In this document: positions 44,001-52,780 of the stretch, in pieces
Numbering within the stretch: position 1 is the first letter of the stretch
Layout of the letters: each line of letters opens with the position of its first letter
Source: Pseudohaliea sp964438205
Lineage (GTDB): Bacteria > Pseudomonadota > Gammaproteobacteria > Pseudomonadales > Halieaceae
Assembly: GCA_964438205.1 (NCBI GenBank)
Contig: CAYTJQ010000006.1
Span: forward strand, 1-64,000
Direction of reading: 5' to 3'
DNA length: 64,000 nt
Made by a program: the position numbers and the translations under genes
Notes under the pieces: generated by a model
Told to the model about the DNA's origin: nothing
Database searches by the model: none
The model's input: only the letters and a program-made list of their open reading frames with translations

Positions 44001-44752
44001 ACGATGAGGGGCCGGGCGTGGGCGATGGCGTTCCAGAAGGCCTCCGGGCGCTGGCCGGAGAGGTTGCGGCCGCTGGTATCCGGGAAGGTCACGGAGATCA
44101 TCAGCGGCAGGGCCTCGCCGCGGGCCTCGAACACGTCCTGGGCGGCAAAGATGGCGGCCTTGGCGTTCAGCGTGTCGAAGACTGTCTCGATCATGAGCAG
44201 GTCCACGCCACCGTCCAGCAGGCCTTCCACCGCCTCGCGGTAGTCCCCGGCCAGGGTATCGAAATCGATATTGCGCGCGCCGGGATCGTTGACGTCGGGG
44301 GAGATGGACGCCGTGCGGGGCGTGGGGCCCAGGACGCCGGCCACGTAGCGCCGGCGCCGGGGGTCTTCCGCCATGGCCGCGTCGGCGGCGGCGCGGGCGA
44401 TGCGCGCGCCCTCGACGTTGAGTTCCCGTGCCAGCGCCTCCAGGCCGTAGTCGCCCTGGGCCACGGCGGTACTGTTGAAGGTATTGGTCTCGATGATGTC
44501 CGCGCCCGCGGCGAGGTAGGCCTCGTGGATGCGGCGTACCACGTCCGGGCGGGTCAGCGACAGCAGGTCGTTGTTGCCCTTGAGATCACCCGGGTGGTCG
44601 TCGAAACGCTCGCCGCGGTAGTCGGCCTCGACCAGCCCCTCGCCCTGGATCATCGTGCCCATGGCGCCGTCGATCACGAGGATGCGGGCGTCGAGCTGCG
44701 CGCGCAGCTCACGGTCGATGGGGCTGATCCTGGGCGCTGTGTCGATGGCCAC
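41057..44752 (-). CDS. metH: Cobalamin-dependent methionine synthase
   Basis: MetH transfers a methyl group from 5-methyltetrahydrofolate to homocysteine through cobalamin. The 1231-residue protein has all modules in order: homocysteine domain with zinc ligands in VGSNCGR and GGCCGTGPEH; pterin domain (FVNVGERCNVTGSARF); B12 cap and binding domain with the histidine ligand in GDVHDIGKNIVGVV; and the C-terminal activation domain (YFAHPDSRYFNVGKIG). The start is GTG 44752 with GAGG upstream. No cobalamin or SAH riboswitch was recognised in the 198-base upstream region. Confidence 0.97.
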   Translation of the reverse strand: MAIDTAPRISPIDRELRAQLDARILVIDGAMGTMIQGEGLVEADYRGERFDDHPGDLKGNNDLLSLTRPDVVRRIHEAYLAAGADIIETNTFNSTAVAQGDYGLEALARELNVEGARIARAAADAAMAEDPRRRRYVAGVLGPTPRTASISPDVNDPGARNIDFDTLAGDYREAVEGLLDGGVDLLMIETVFDTLNAKAAIFAAQDVFEARGEALPLMISVTFPDTSGRNLSGQRPEAFWNAIAHARPLIVGSNCGRRFAEVRPFLEELANAVDCYFSAHLNAGLPNAFGEYDEQPSDMEAEFRDFARRGFLNLAGGCCGTGPEHIAAIAAAVEGVAPRPLPQRPPACRLSGLEPFNIGADTLFVNVGERCNVTGSARFKRLVLEGDYATALDVARTQVEDGALVIDVNMDEGMLDAEAAMVTFLRLVASEPDISRVPLMIDSSRWSVIEAGLKCVQGKAVVNSISLKAGEEEFLEQARLCQRYGAAVVVMAFDENGQADTLERRKAICRRSYDLLRERLDFNPNDIIFDPNIFAVATGIAEHNNYAVDFIEATRFIKAELPGALVSGGVSNVSFSFRGNNTVREAIHSVFLYHAIRAGMDMGIVNAGQLAVYDELPKELREGVEDVVLNRREDGTERLLELAERYRGDGRGSERKEDLAWREWPVARRLEHALVKGINSYIEEDAEAARLTVDHPIEVIEGPLMDGMNVVGDLFGEGKMFLPQVVKSARVMKQAVAYLQPYIEAEKREGSKPNGRILMATVKGDVHDIGKNIVGVVLQCNNFEVIDLGVMVHCEKILRVAKEEQVDIIGLSGLITPSLDEMVHVASEMQRQGFDVPLMIGGATTSKAHTAVKIEPAYENDAVIYVPDASRSVAVATQLAGRGRDSFVAARRAEYAEVRERVANRKPRAPRLPYADALGNRFSPDWSAYTPPRPSFLGVRDWAAFPLGDLVDTIDWTPFFLTWELSGKFPAILDDAVVGEQARELYRDAEAMLSQIIDEGWLTARAAVGFWPANADGDDIVVFEDETRDTPLARLHQLRQQTKKGNDDPNYSLADFVAPVGLADYVGGFCVTAGHGVAERAAAYEAAHDDYNSILLKALADRLAESLAEYLHRQVRRELWGYAPDEELDNVALIRERYRGIRPAPGYPACPDHTEKATLFDLLDAPRRCGVTLSESYAMTPAASVSGWYFAHPDSRYFNVGKIGRDQLEDLAARKGMAVDELARWLAPNLD

Positions 44753-44910
44753 GGGTACCTCTGGCTGGTTGTGGTTGCCCCCGGAGCGGGCCGGGAGGGC
44801 GGCGGTGAAAAGCGGCGTAGTCTAGCAGAAAGGCGGCCATGGGGCTGGTTTCCCGCCCTTCGTCGGCTGTCCGCCGGGCGGGCGCTTGCGCGCGCCCCGG
44901 CGGGGCCTGC

Positions 44911-44939
44911 TATAATACCCGAGTAAATCACTCAGGAAG
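44911..44939 (+). promoter_or_regulatory. nfuA promoter -10 overlapped by an IscR-like palindrome
   Basis: A perfect TATAAT (44911-44916) is joined to an inverted repeat CCCGAGT-AAATC-ACTCAGG (44918-44936). With the leading ATA it parallels the type 1 IscR consensus (ATASYYGACT-RwwwY-AGTCRRSTAT) except that the core C/G pair is exchanged on both sides. A regulator bound here would cover the transcription start of an Fe-S assembly gene. Confidence 0.5.
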
Positions 44940-44950
44940 AAGCGTCGACT

Positions 44951-45526
44951 ATGATCACCATCACGGAAGCCGCCCAGGACTACCTCGCGGAGCTGCTTGG
45001 CAAGCAGGAGGACGCGCTCGGTGTACGCGTCTTCATCAACCAGCCGGGCACGCCGAGGGCGGAGACCTGCATTGCCTATTGCCGGGAGGGCGATGTTCGC
45101 GAGGAGGACCTGGAGCACAAGTTCGACAAGCTCACGGCGTGGTTCGAGCCGCGCAGCGTACCCTTCCTGGAGGATGCCCTGGTCGATTTCGCCAAGGACC
45201 GCATGGGCGGCCAGCTCACGATCAAGGCGCCCAATGCGAAGATGCCGCGGGTGGGCGATGACAGCCCCCTCGAGGACCGGATCAACTACATTCTCTATAA
45301 CGAGATCAACCCGTCGCTGGCGGCGCACGGCGGCGAGGTGAGTCTCGTCGAGGTCACCGGCGACAGCTTTGCCGTGCTCCAGTTCGGCGGTGGCTGCCAG
45401 GGCTGCAGCGCGGTGGACATCACGCTGAAGAACGGCGTCGAGCGCGCGCTGCTGGATCAGCTGCCGCAGCTGGCCGGCGTGCGCGACGTCACCGACCACA
45501 CGGACCGCAGCCAGGCCTACTACTGA
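44951..45526 (+). CDS. nfuA: Fe-S biogenesis protein NfuA
   Basis: NfuA carries and delivers 4Fe-4S clusters, especially under stress. The 191-residue protein has a degenerate A-type N-terminal domain (ITITEAAQDYLAELLGKQ) and the C-terminal Nfu domain with the cluster-binding pair C149 and C152 in GGGCQGCSAVDITLK. AGGAAG precedes the ATG. The last seven bases overlap the end of the convergent DAHP synthase gene. Likely clients in the window include sulfite reductase, ETF-QO and the AddB-like nuclease, all Fe-S proteins. Confidence 0.96.
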   Translation: MITITEAAQDYLAELLGKQEDALGVRVFINQPGTPRAETCIAYCREGDVREEDLEHKFDKLTAWFEPRSVPFLEDALVDFAKDRMGGQLTIKAPNAKMPRVGDDSPLEDRINYILYNEINPSLAAHGGEVSLVEVTGDSFAVLQFGGGCQGCSAVDITLKNGVERALLDQLPQLAGVRDVTDHTDRSQAYY

Positions 45527-46626
45527 CCGGCGGTCCCGGCGGCGCCCCGGCGCCGCGCCGGCAGCAGCTCCCGGAGCGCTGCATCGGCATCCCGCAGGCA
45601 GCGTTCCGTTTCCTCCCAGCCGATACAGCCGTCCGTGATCGACACCCCGTAGGCGAGCTCCGACGGCGCTGCCAGCGGCTGGCTGCCCGCATTCAGGTGG
45701 CTCTCTATCATCAGCCCGACGATCGACTCATTGCCCTCGAGGATCTGGTTCACCACGTTCTCGACGACCAGCGGCTGGAGCTCGGGCTGCTTGTTCGAGT
45801 TGGCATGGCTGCAGTCCACCATGATGTTGGTCGAGAGGCCGGCCTCGGCGAGTGCCACCTCGGCAAGCTTCACGTGTACCGAGTCGTAGTTCGGGCCCTG
45901 GGAGCCGCCGCGCAGCACGATGTGCCCGTAGCGGTTGCCGCGGGTGGTGTACACGGAGACCCGACCCTCGTGGTTGATGCCGAGGAAACGGTGCGGGCGG
46001 GCCGCGGACTTGAGCGCATTGGTCGCTACGGTCAGGCTGCCGTCCGTCCCGTTCTTGAAGCCCACGGCGGAGGACAGGCCGCTGGCCATCTCGCGGTGAG
46101 TCTGGGACTCGGTGGTGCGCGCGCCGATCGCCGACCAGGCGATGAGATCCTGCAGGTACTGCGGTGAGATCGGGTCGAGGGCCTCGGTGGCCGTCGGCAG
46201 GCCGAGTTCGAGGATGTCCAGCAGCAGCCGCCGGCCGATGCGCAGGCCGTCCTCGATGCAGAAGGTATCGTCCATGTAGGGATCGTTGATCAGCCCCTTC
46301 CAGCCCACGGTGGTGCGCGGCTTCTCGAAGTAGGCGCGCATGACGATGAACAGCGTATCGCCGACCTCGTCCGCCAGGCCTTTGAGGCGGCCGGCGTATT
46401 CCATGGCTGCCTCGGGGTCGTGGATGGAGCAGGGACCCACGACGACGAAGAGACGCGGGTCCTTCCCGTCGAGGATGTCGCGGATGACCTGGCGGCTGTG
46501 AGTGACGGTGGCCAGGGCCGTGTCACCGAGGGGGATGGCGCGCTTCAGCTCCGCCGGCGGGATAAGGACCTCCTGCCCGGCGACGTTGAGATTATGGACC
46601 GAGTTCTGCGCTTCGTGTTCGCTCAT
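45520..46626 (-). CDS. 3-deoxy-7-phosphoheptulonate (DAHP) synthase, class I
   Basis: The enzyme joins phosphoenolpyruvate and erythrose 4-phosphate in the first shikimate-pathway step. The 368-residue protein has the class I AroF/G/H pattern: VVGPCSIHDPEAAMEYA near residue 62 (metal-ligand Cys), MRAYFEKPRTTVGWKGLINDP, SAIGARTTESQTHREMASGLS and DCSHANSNKQ. AGGAAA precedes the ATG. Which aromatic amino acid inhibits it cannot be told by eye, so no aroF/G/H symbol is given. It is divergent from the AddB-like gene. Confidence 0.93.
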   Translation of the reverse strand: MSEHEAQNSVHNLNVAGQEVLIPPAELKRAIPLGDTALATVTHSRQVIRDILDGKDPRLFVVVGPCSIHDPEAAMEYAGRLKGLADEVGDTLFIVMRAYFEKPRTTVGWKGLINDPYMDDTFCIEDGLRIGRRLLLDILELGLPTATEALDPISPQYLQDLIAWSAIGARTTESQTHREMASGLSSAVGFKNGTDGSLTVATNALKSAARPHRFLGINHEGRVSVYTTRGNRYGHIVLRGGSQGPNYDSVHVKLAEVALAEAGLSTNIMVDCSHANSNKQPELQPLVVENVVNQILEGNESIVGLMIESHLNAGSQPLAAPSELAYGVSITDGCIGWEETERCLRDADAALRELLPARRRGAAGTAGQ

Positions 46627-46672
46627 GGCGGATTTCCTGACCTTCCTGCTAAAGTCCCTCCGGTGCGCAGAG

Positions 46673-46699
46673 GGCGCCGCATTCTAAAACAGCGGCGCC
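46673..46699. promoter_or_regulatory. Inverted repeat in the DAHP synthase promoter region
   Basis: GGCGCCGC (46673-46680) and GCGGCGCC (46692-46699) flank ATTCTAAAACA. Read on the minus strand the centre contains TAGAAT, a fair -10, so the repeat could be an operator overlapping the DAHP synthase promoter. Confidence 0.35.
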
Positions 46700-46730
46700 G
46701 GCTTTCACAGGATCGCCAGACAGGAGCCCG

Positions 46731-49418
46731 ATGGCCGCCAAACCCCTCTTCGACATCACGCCGCTGCTACCCTGGCTGTCGCGCGGCGACACGGTGCTCA
46801 CCGCCAACCACCGGCTGGCGCGCTACATCCAGCGCGCCTGGGATGCGCATCAGCTCGCGTCCGGCGCGCAGGCCTGGGTCACGGCACCGGCGGCGGCGGT
46901 CGAGAGCTGGCTCCTGGCGCGCTGGGAAGCGGCGGTCGCTGCGGGCCGGCTGCCCCTGCGCCGCTGCCTCGAACCGGCCGCCATCCACTACCTGTGGCGG
47001 CGGGTCATCGTCGCCGACGACGACGCTGACGCGGGGTTCACCCTTCTGCAGCCCGGGGAGGCGGCCCGGCTCGCGCAGCGGGCCCGCGACACGCTGCTTC
47101 GCTGGCGTATCGACTGCGGCGACGAGGCGATCCGGCAGCGCTTCCGCCTCGGCGGCGACAGCGCGCACTTTCTGCGCTGGCTCGACCGCTTCGAGGCGGA
47201 GCTGGCGCGCCTCGGCGCCGCGACCCCCGCCGACTGCCTCCGGGACCTCCTCGACGACCCGTCGCCGACCGCCGGGCCGCTCAAGCTGGTGGCCTGCGAC
47301 GATCTCTCGCCGCTGGTCGATGCCTGCCTGGCGCGTCTCGGCGAGCCGCTCGAGGGAGTGCCGCTGGCGGCGCCCCGCGCGGCGCGGGAGGTGCGCTGCT
47401 ATGCCGGGCAGCACGACGAGCTGCGGGCGATCGCCGGCTGGTGCGCGGAGCGCGCAGCGGCCCGGCCCGGCGCAAGGATCGGCGTGGTGCTGGACGCGGA
47501 CCCGGTGCGCCGGGCGGCGCTCGACTACCAGCTGCGGCGGGCCTTCGACTGCGTCGATGCCAACTACCACCAGCTGCCCGTCAACTACAGCGCCGGCCTC
47601 GCACTCGATCGCGTGCCGCTGGTGCGCGATGCCCTGGGCCTGCTCGCGCTGCTCGAGGGTACCGTGGACGTGCCGGGGGTCCTGGCCCTGTTGCGCTCCC
47701 GCTTCCTGCCGCTGCCGGACCGGGACGACCCGGCGATGGTGACGTTCGTGGAACGGCTGCGCGCTCTCGGCGCACGGCGCATCGAGCTCGGGCTGCTGCG
47801 CCACGAGGCCGGCCGCGCCGCGACCGCGCTGGGGCAGCGGCTGCTGGACCTGCGCGCCATGACGGAGCGTCCCGGGCGTCGGGATGGGCCCGGCTGGGTC
47901 GCGCTGTTCCGCCGGTTGCTGGCGGCCTTCGGCTGGCCGGGGGCGGGCCTCGACTCCCTCGAGTACCAGCAGCACGGGCTCTGGGAGGAGGCGCTTGCCA
48001 GCTTCGAGCGCTGCGCTGCCCTCGGCCCGCCGGTCGCTGCACCGGAGGCCCTGCAGCTGCTGCGCGAGTGCCTGGGACAGCGCGTCTTCCAGCCGAAGAC
48101 CGCCGACACGGATATCCAGGTGCTCGGTGCCCTGGAGGCCGGCGGGCTTGCCTTCGACGCCCTGTGGGTCTCGGGCATGCATGCCGGCGCCTGGCCGGCA
48201 CCGGCGCGGCCCAACCCGCTTATCCCCCTGTCCCTGCAGCGGCGCGAAAACATGCCCCAGTGCACGCCGGAAGGGGAGCATGCCTTTGCCAGCCGTCTGC
48301 TGGCGCGCTACGCCGGCGCGGTGGACAGCCTGGTCATGAGTACGGCCCTGGCGGCGGAGGGTGCGCCGCTGCTGCCGAGCCCCTACCTCGGCGACCTGCC
48401 CGCGCCCGAGGAGACGCTCGCGGCCGGTGAACGGGCCTGGCAGGAGCGGCGGGATGCCCTGGTGCTCGAGGCCGTGGCGGACAGCCGCGCCCCGCCGGTG
48501 AACGAGGGCGGGGTGCGCGGTGGCGCCGGGCTGCTCGAGGCGCAGGCTGCCTGCCCCTTTCGCGCCTTCGCCCGCTACCGGCTGCGCCTTGCCGCACCGG
48601 AGAAGCCGGCAACCGGGCTCAATGCCCTGGAGCGCGGTGTGCTCCTGCACGGGGCGCTCTACAGCCTGTGGGGGGCCCTGGGTGACAGCGCAAGCCTGGC
48701 CGCGCTGGACGGGCCGGCCCGGCGCCGCCACTGCGAGGCCAGCGCGGCGGCCGCCATGGACGCGATCGGCCCGGAGCGGCGGCAGGTGGTCGGCGGCGCC
48801 TGCCTCAGCCTGGAGCAGGCCCGCCTCGCCGCCACGCTGGCGGCCTGGCTCGACGTCGAGGCGGCGCGGCCGGAGCCGTTCACCGTGCTTGCCCGGGAAG
48901 CGCCCGCTGAGCTGGAGCTCGGCGGCCTGCCGCTGAGCCTGAAGCTGGACCGCGTGGACCGGCTGGAGGACGGCGGCGAACTGGTCATCGACTACAAGAG
49001 CGGCAGCACGCAGCTCGCCGGACTCTTCCGCGAGCGGATCGACAGTCCGCAGCTGCCGCTCTACAGCCTGGTCCGCGGCCCGGCGCTGACCGGCGTCGCC
49101 TTTGCCCAGCTGCGCCCCCGCGACCTGCGCCTGCGCGCCGCGGGCGTCGGCACGGCGCTCCCCGACCTGGAGAAGAACCTGGCCAGGTACCTTGCCGGCG
49201 ATCCGAACTTGGAAGACTGGGAGGGGCTGCGGGACGCCTGGCGGGAACGCCTGGGCGCGCTGGCCGCGGAGGTCATGGCGGGCGAGGCAGCGGTGCAGCC
49301 CTTGGCCGCGGCCTGCCGCTACTGCGATCTCGCCAGCCTCTGCCGCATCGGCACCGTGGAGGACGCGGTTGCCGGCGAAGGCGAAGAGCGCGGAGCATTG
49401 CCGGGAGACGTTGCGTGA
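46731..49418 (+). CDS. AddB-like PD-(D/E)XK nuclease with Fe-S staple
   Basis: The 895-residue protein resembles the 'probable DNA repair protein' relatives of AddB. An inactive helicase-like N-terminal part (VLTANHRLARYIQRAW) is followed by the nuclease motif LDRVDRLEDGGELVIDYKSGS near residues 740-760. A Cys in ACPFRAFARYRL near residue 607 and CRYCDLASLC (CX2CX5C) near 862 reproduce the AddB iron-sulfur staple. GGAG precedes the ATG. It overlaps the AddA-like gene by four bases, so the two form one machine for double-strand-break end resection, in place of or beside RecBCD. Confidence 0.88.
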   Translation: MAAKPLFDITPLLPWLSRGDTVLTANHRLARYIQRAWDAHQLASGAQAWVTAPAAAVESWLLARWEAAVAAGRLPLRRCLEPAAIHYLWRRVIVADDDADAGFTLLQPGEAARLAQRARDTLLRWRIDCGDEAIRQRFRLGGDSAHFLRWLDRFEAELARLGAATPADCLRDLLDDPSPTAGPLKLVACDDLSPLVDACLARLGEPLEGVPLAAPRAAREVRCYAGQHDELRAIAGWCAERAAARPGARIGVVLDADPVRRAALDYQLRRAFDCVDANYHQLPVNYSAGLALDRVPLVRDALGLLALLEGTVDVPGVLALLRSRFLPLPDRDDPAMVTFVERLRALGARRIELGLLRHEAGRAATALGQRLLDLRAMTERPGRRDGPGWVALFRRLLAAFGWPGAGLDSLEYQQHGLWEEALASFERCAALGPPVAAPEALQLLRECLGQRVFQPKTADTDIQVLGALEAGGLAFDALWVSGMHAGAWPAPARPNPLIPLSLQRRENMPQCTPEGEHAFASRLLARYAGAVDSLVMSTALAAEGAPLLPSPYLGDLPAPEETLAAGERAWQERRDALVLEAVADSRAPPVNEGGVRGGAGLLEAQAACPFRAFARYRLRLAAPEKPATGLNALERGVLLHGALYSLWGALGDSASLAALDGPARRRHCEASAAAAMDAIGPERRQVVGGACLSLEQARLAATLAAWLDVEAARPEPFTVLAREAPAELELGGLPLSLKLDRVDRLEDGGELVIDYKSGSTQLAGLFRERIDSPQLPLYSLVRGPALTGVAFAQLRPRDLRLRAAGVGTALPDLEKNLARYLAGDPNLEDWEGLRDAWRERLGALAAEVMAGEAAVQPLAAACRYCDLASLCRIGTVEDAVAGEGEERGALPGDVA

Positions 49419-52400
49419 CCCTAGCGGACGCGGCTGCACGGCGCGCGGCTATTGATCCGGCCGCCAGTGTCTGCGTGAGCGCGCCGGCGGGGTCCGGCAA
49501 GACGGAGCTGCTGATCCAGCGCTTCCTCGGGCTCCTCGCCCGCGTGGAGCACCCGGAGGCGGTGCTCGCCATCACCTTCACCCGCAAGGCAGCCGCGGAG
49601 ATGCGCGAGCGCATCCTCGGCGCCCTGGCGGAGGCCGCCCGCGCAACCCCTGTCGAGAGCGACCACGGCCTGCTTACCCGGACGCTCGCCGATCGTGCCC
49701 TGGCCCGGGACCGGGACGCCGGCTGGCGGCTGCTCGACAACGGCAACCGGCTGCGCGTGCGCACCATCGACAGCTTCTGCGCGGAACTGGCCCGGCAGAT
49801 GCCGCTGCTCAGTAACCTGGGCGGTTCCGTTGCCACCGTGGACGATGCCAGCGAGCTGTACCGGGAGGCGGCCGAGGGCCTGCTCGCGGGCCTCGACCGC
49901 ACGCCGGACCAGAACCCGGACCTGGCTGCGCTTCTGGTGCACCTCGACAATCACTGGGAGCGCCTCGCGACCCTGCTCGCCTCGCTGCTGGCCCGCCGGG
50001 ACCAGTGGCTCAGCTACCTGGGGGCGCACCGCGACGAGGCGTCCTCCGAGGCGTTCCTCCGCGGGGCGCTGCACGCCCTCGCCGGCGACGTGCTCGGTGA
50101 CCTCGCCGAGCGCTTCCGGCCCGCGGCTGCCACGCTCGGGCCGTTGCTGGCGCGGCGCCGGGCAGCGGGGGAGGGCGTGCGCCTCGACGGCATGCCGGCC
50201 CCTGTGGCCGACGCGCTGCCGGCCTGGCGGGAACTGGCCGACGTTCTACTGACCAATGACGGCACCTGGCGCAAGCGCGTCACCAAGGCCCAGGGGTTCC
50301 CGGGCGGCGGCAAGGTCGAGGCCGTGGCGGCCATGAACGCCTGGCTGGAGGCTGCGGCGGCGGATACGGCCCTCGCAGCCGCGCTGGCCAGGGTGCGCAT
50401 CCTGCCCTCGCCGGAGGACGCGGGCGCCTGGCCGATCCTCGCCAGCCTGGCCCGGCTGCTGCCCCGGGCCGTGGCCCAGCTGTACCTCGTCTTCCAGCGC
50501 CGCGGTGCCGTAGACCACTCGCAGATGGCGCTCGCCGCGCTCGACGCGCTCGGCGAGGACGACGCCCCGACGGACCTGGCGCTGCGCCTCGACTACCGGA
50601 TCGAGCACATCCTGGTCGATGAGTTCCAGGATACGTCCATCAAGCAGTACGAACTGGTGCGGCGCCTCACCCGCGACTGGGCCGAGCACAACGCGGCCAA
50701 CCCGGGCGCCCCGCGCACGGTGCTCGTGGTCGGTGACGGCATGCAGTCCATCTACGGCTTCCGGGATGCCAATGTGAGCCTGTTCCTCCGGGCGCGCGAC
50801 GAGGGCTTCAACGGCCTTCGCCTCACCCCGCTGCAACTCGCCAGCAACTTCCGCTCTGCGCGCCCCGTGGTGGACTGGGTGAACGACCAGTTTGCGGCGG
50901 CCTTTCCGCCGGAAGACGACGTCGTCGCGGGGCGGATCCGCTACACGTCCGCGGTGCCGACCCGGGAGGGCCCGGGGGGTGTTGCCGTGCACTGCTTCCG
51001 CGGCGAAGAAGGAGCGGACCTGGTAGCCGCCGAGGCCGACTTCGTGGCCGCCGGCGTGCTCGCAGCGCTCGATGCCGCGCCCGGCGAGAGCTGTGCCGTC
51101 CTCGGCCGCACCCGCCGCCAGCTGCAGCCGGTGCTGTCCCGGCTGCGGGCGGCCGGCGCCCCCGTCGCCGCGCAGGATGTGGATGCGCTCGCCAGCCGCC
51201 CGGTGATCAGGGACCTGCTTGTCCTCTGCCGCGCCCTGGCGGACCGCTACGACCGCCTGGCCTGGTTCTCGCTCCTGCGCGCCCCCTGGTGCGGACTGTG
51301 CCTTGCCGACCTGCTCGCCGTGCACCGGGCCACGGACCGTGGCACGGTGGCCCGCTGGCTGTTCGGCGATCGCGCGGCCCCGGGGCTCAGCGACGATGGC
51401 GCGGCCCGCGTTGCGGCGCTCGGCGCGGTGCTCGGTCGCGCCGAGGCGACCCGCGACCGGCGGGGGCTGCGCGGCTGGCTGGAAACGACCTGGGTCGCCC
51501 TCGGTGGCCCCGCCTGCTACCCGCCGGAAAGCGCTAGCGCTGCCGCCCAGTTCTTCGCCCTGGTCGAGCGGGCCGATGCCGAGACCGCCGGCCTCGATGT
51601 GGCCTGGCTCGAACGCGAGGTCGGCCGCCTCTACGCCGAACCCGGCGATCCCCGGGCCAGCGTACAGGTGATGACCCTGCACAAGGCCAAGGGCCTGGAG
51701 TTCGACCGGGTCTGGCTCCTCGATATCGCCGGTGGCACCCGCGCTGATGACCGCGAGCTCCTCGCCTGGGACCAGCACGTGACCCGCGCGGGCGAGCGCT
51801 TCTTCCTGCTGGCGGCGGAGGATCACAGCGACCGGCGCTCCCCGAGCCTCTACCAGTACCTGCGCGAGGAGGCGACCGTAAAGCGTAGCCTGGAGGCCAC
51901 GCGGCTGCTGTACGTCGGCGCCACGCGGGCAGTGCGCGAGCTGGTGCTCTGCGCCCGGCCGGGCTGGGATGACAGGCGGGAAAGCTATCGTGCCCCCGCG
52001 GCGGGGACGCTGGCAGCTGCGCTCTGGCCCCGCCTTCTGGATGGCGCCGTGGACCATGTCGTCGCTGCCGCGCCCCCGCCGACGGGCGACGGACCACCGC
52101 CGCTGGAGCGTTTCGCCGCACCGGCGGCGGCGCCCGATGTGCCGCTGTCGGAAGCGCCGGCGGTGGAGAATCCGCTGGAACCTGCCGGCCTGCGCGAACG
52201 CTGCATCGGTACCGCCGTGCACCGCGTCCTCGAAGCCCTTGCCGGCAGTGCTTCCCTGCCGGCGCGCTGCGGCGAGGCCGAACGGCACCTGGCAATGCTG
52301 TCGCTGGCGCAGGCGGGCCTGCCCGCCGCCGTGCAGGAAGAGGCCCTCGACGAGGTCATCGAGCATGTCGATCGCACCCTCGCTGACGAGGATGGCCGCT

Positions 52401-52711
52401 GGGTGCTCGGGGCGCACCCCGGGGGCGCGACCGAATGGTCGCTAACGGCCCTCGACGACGCCGGCCAGCCGCAGCAGTTGGTGCTCGACCGGCATTTCCG
52501 CGACCCCGCAAGCGGCGGGCACTGGATCATCGACTACAAGACGAGCCGCCCGCTGCCCGGCGAGCCGGCGGAGGCCTTCGCGGCGCGGGAGGCCGACGCC
52601 CATGCCGCTCAGCTGGCACGCTACCGGGACGCGCTCGCCGCCTTGGTCGCCGGCCCGGTGCACTGTGCACTGTACTTCACGGCTCTCGGGCGCCTGCGGC
52701 GCCTTCCGTAG
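49415..52711 (+). CDS. AddA-like UvrD-family helicase-nuclease
   Basis: The 1098-residue protein is a superfamily 1A helicase fused to a C-terminal nuclease. Walker A is SAPAGSGKT (residues 22-30), motif Ia AITFTRKAAAEMRERI, motif II LVDEFQDTS, motif III VVGDGMQSIYGFRDA, motif V-like VQVMTLHKAKGLEFDRVW and motif VI LLYVGATRAVREL. The nuclease motif WIIDYKTSRPL sits near residue 1035. It starts at GTG 49415 overlapping the AddB-like stop. Members of the AddAB/AdnAB kind unwind and cut broken DNA before recombination. Confidence 0.92.
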   Translation: MTLADAAARRAAIDPAASVCVSAPAGSGKTELLIQRFLGLLARVEHPEAVLAITFTRKAAAEMRERILGALAEAARATPVESDHGLLTRTLADRALARDRDAGWRLLDNGNRLRVRTIDSFCAELARQMPLLSNLGGSVATVDDASELYREAAEGLLAGLDRTPDQNPDLAALLVHLDNHWERLATLLASLLARRDQWLSYLGAHRDEASSEAFLRGALHALAGDVLGDLAERFRPAAATLGPLLARRRAAGEGVRLDGMPAPVADALPAWRELADVLLTNDGTWRKRVTKAQGFPGGGKVEAVAAMNAWLEAAAADTALAAALARVRILPSPEDAGAWPILASLARLLPRAVAQLYLVFQRRGAVDHSQMALAALDALGEDDAPTDLALRLDYRIEHILVDEFQDTSIKQYELVRRLTRDWAEHNAANPGAPRTVLVVGDGMQSIYGFRDANVSLFLRARDEGFNGLRLTPLQLASNFRSARPVVDWVNDQFAAAFPPEDDVVAGRIRYTSAVPTREGPGGVAVHCFRGEEGADLVAAEADFVAAGVLAALDAAPGESCAVLGRTRRQLQPVLSRLRAAGAPVAAQDVDALASRPVIRDLLVLCRALADRYDRLAWFSLLRAPWCGLCLADLLAVHRATDRGTVARWLFGDRAAPGLSDDGAARVAALGAVLGRAEATRDRRGLRGWLETTWVALGGPACYPPESASAAAQFFALVERADAETAGLDVAWLEREVGRLYAEPGDPRASVQVMTLHKAKGLEFDRVWLLDIAGGTRADDRELLAWDQHVTRAGERFFLLAAEDHSDRRSPSLYQYLREEATVKRSLEATRLLYVGATRAVRELVLCARPGWDDRRESYRAPAAGTLAAALWPRLLDGAVDHVVAAAPPPTGDGPPPLERFAAPAAAPDVPLSEAPAVENPLEPAGLRERCIGTAVHRVLEALAGSASLPARCGEAERHLAMLSLAQAGLPAAVQEEALDEVIEHVDRTLADEDGRWVLGAHPGGATEWSLTALDDAGQPQQLVLDRHFRDPASGGHWIIDYKTSRPLPGEPAEAFAAREADAHAAQLARYRDALAALVAGPVHCALYFTALGRLRRLP

Positions 52712-52780
52712 GTGCGCTGCGCTTCCCCCGGTCCCTGCTGCCGCTATACTGGTGTCGCCTTTCGTCCGAGGAGTTTCCCC

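Noticed and set aside
40670..44926. A 1418-codon open frame on the plus strand
   Set aside because: It is the exact antisense of metH and of the DUF2970 gene; in GC-rich DNA third-position bias keeps the opposite frame open. No domain or ribosome-binding site.
44753..44950. Cobalamin or SAH riboswitch upstream of metH
   Set aside because: No B12-box or SAH-riboswitch core could be recognised in the metH leader on the minus strand.
46767..49439. An 890-codon minus-strand frame (and a 723-codon one at 50246-52417)
   Set aside because: Antisense to the AddB-like and AddA-like genes, whose motifs are complete in the plus strand.
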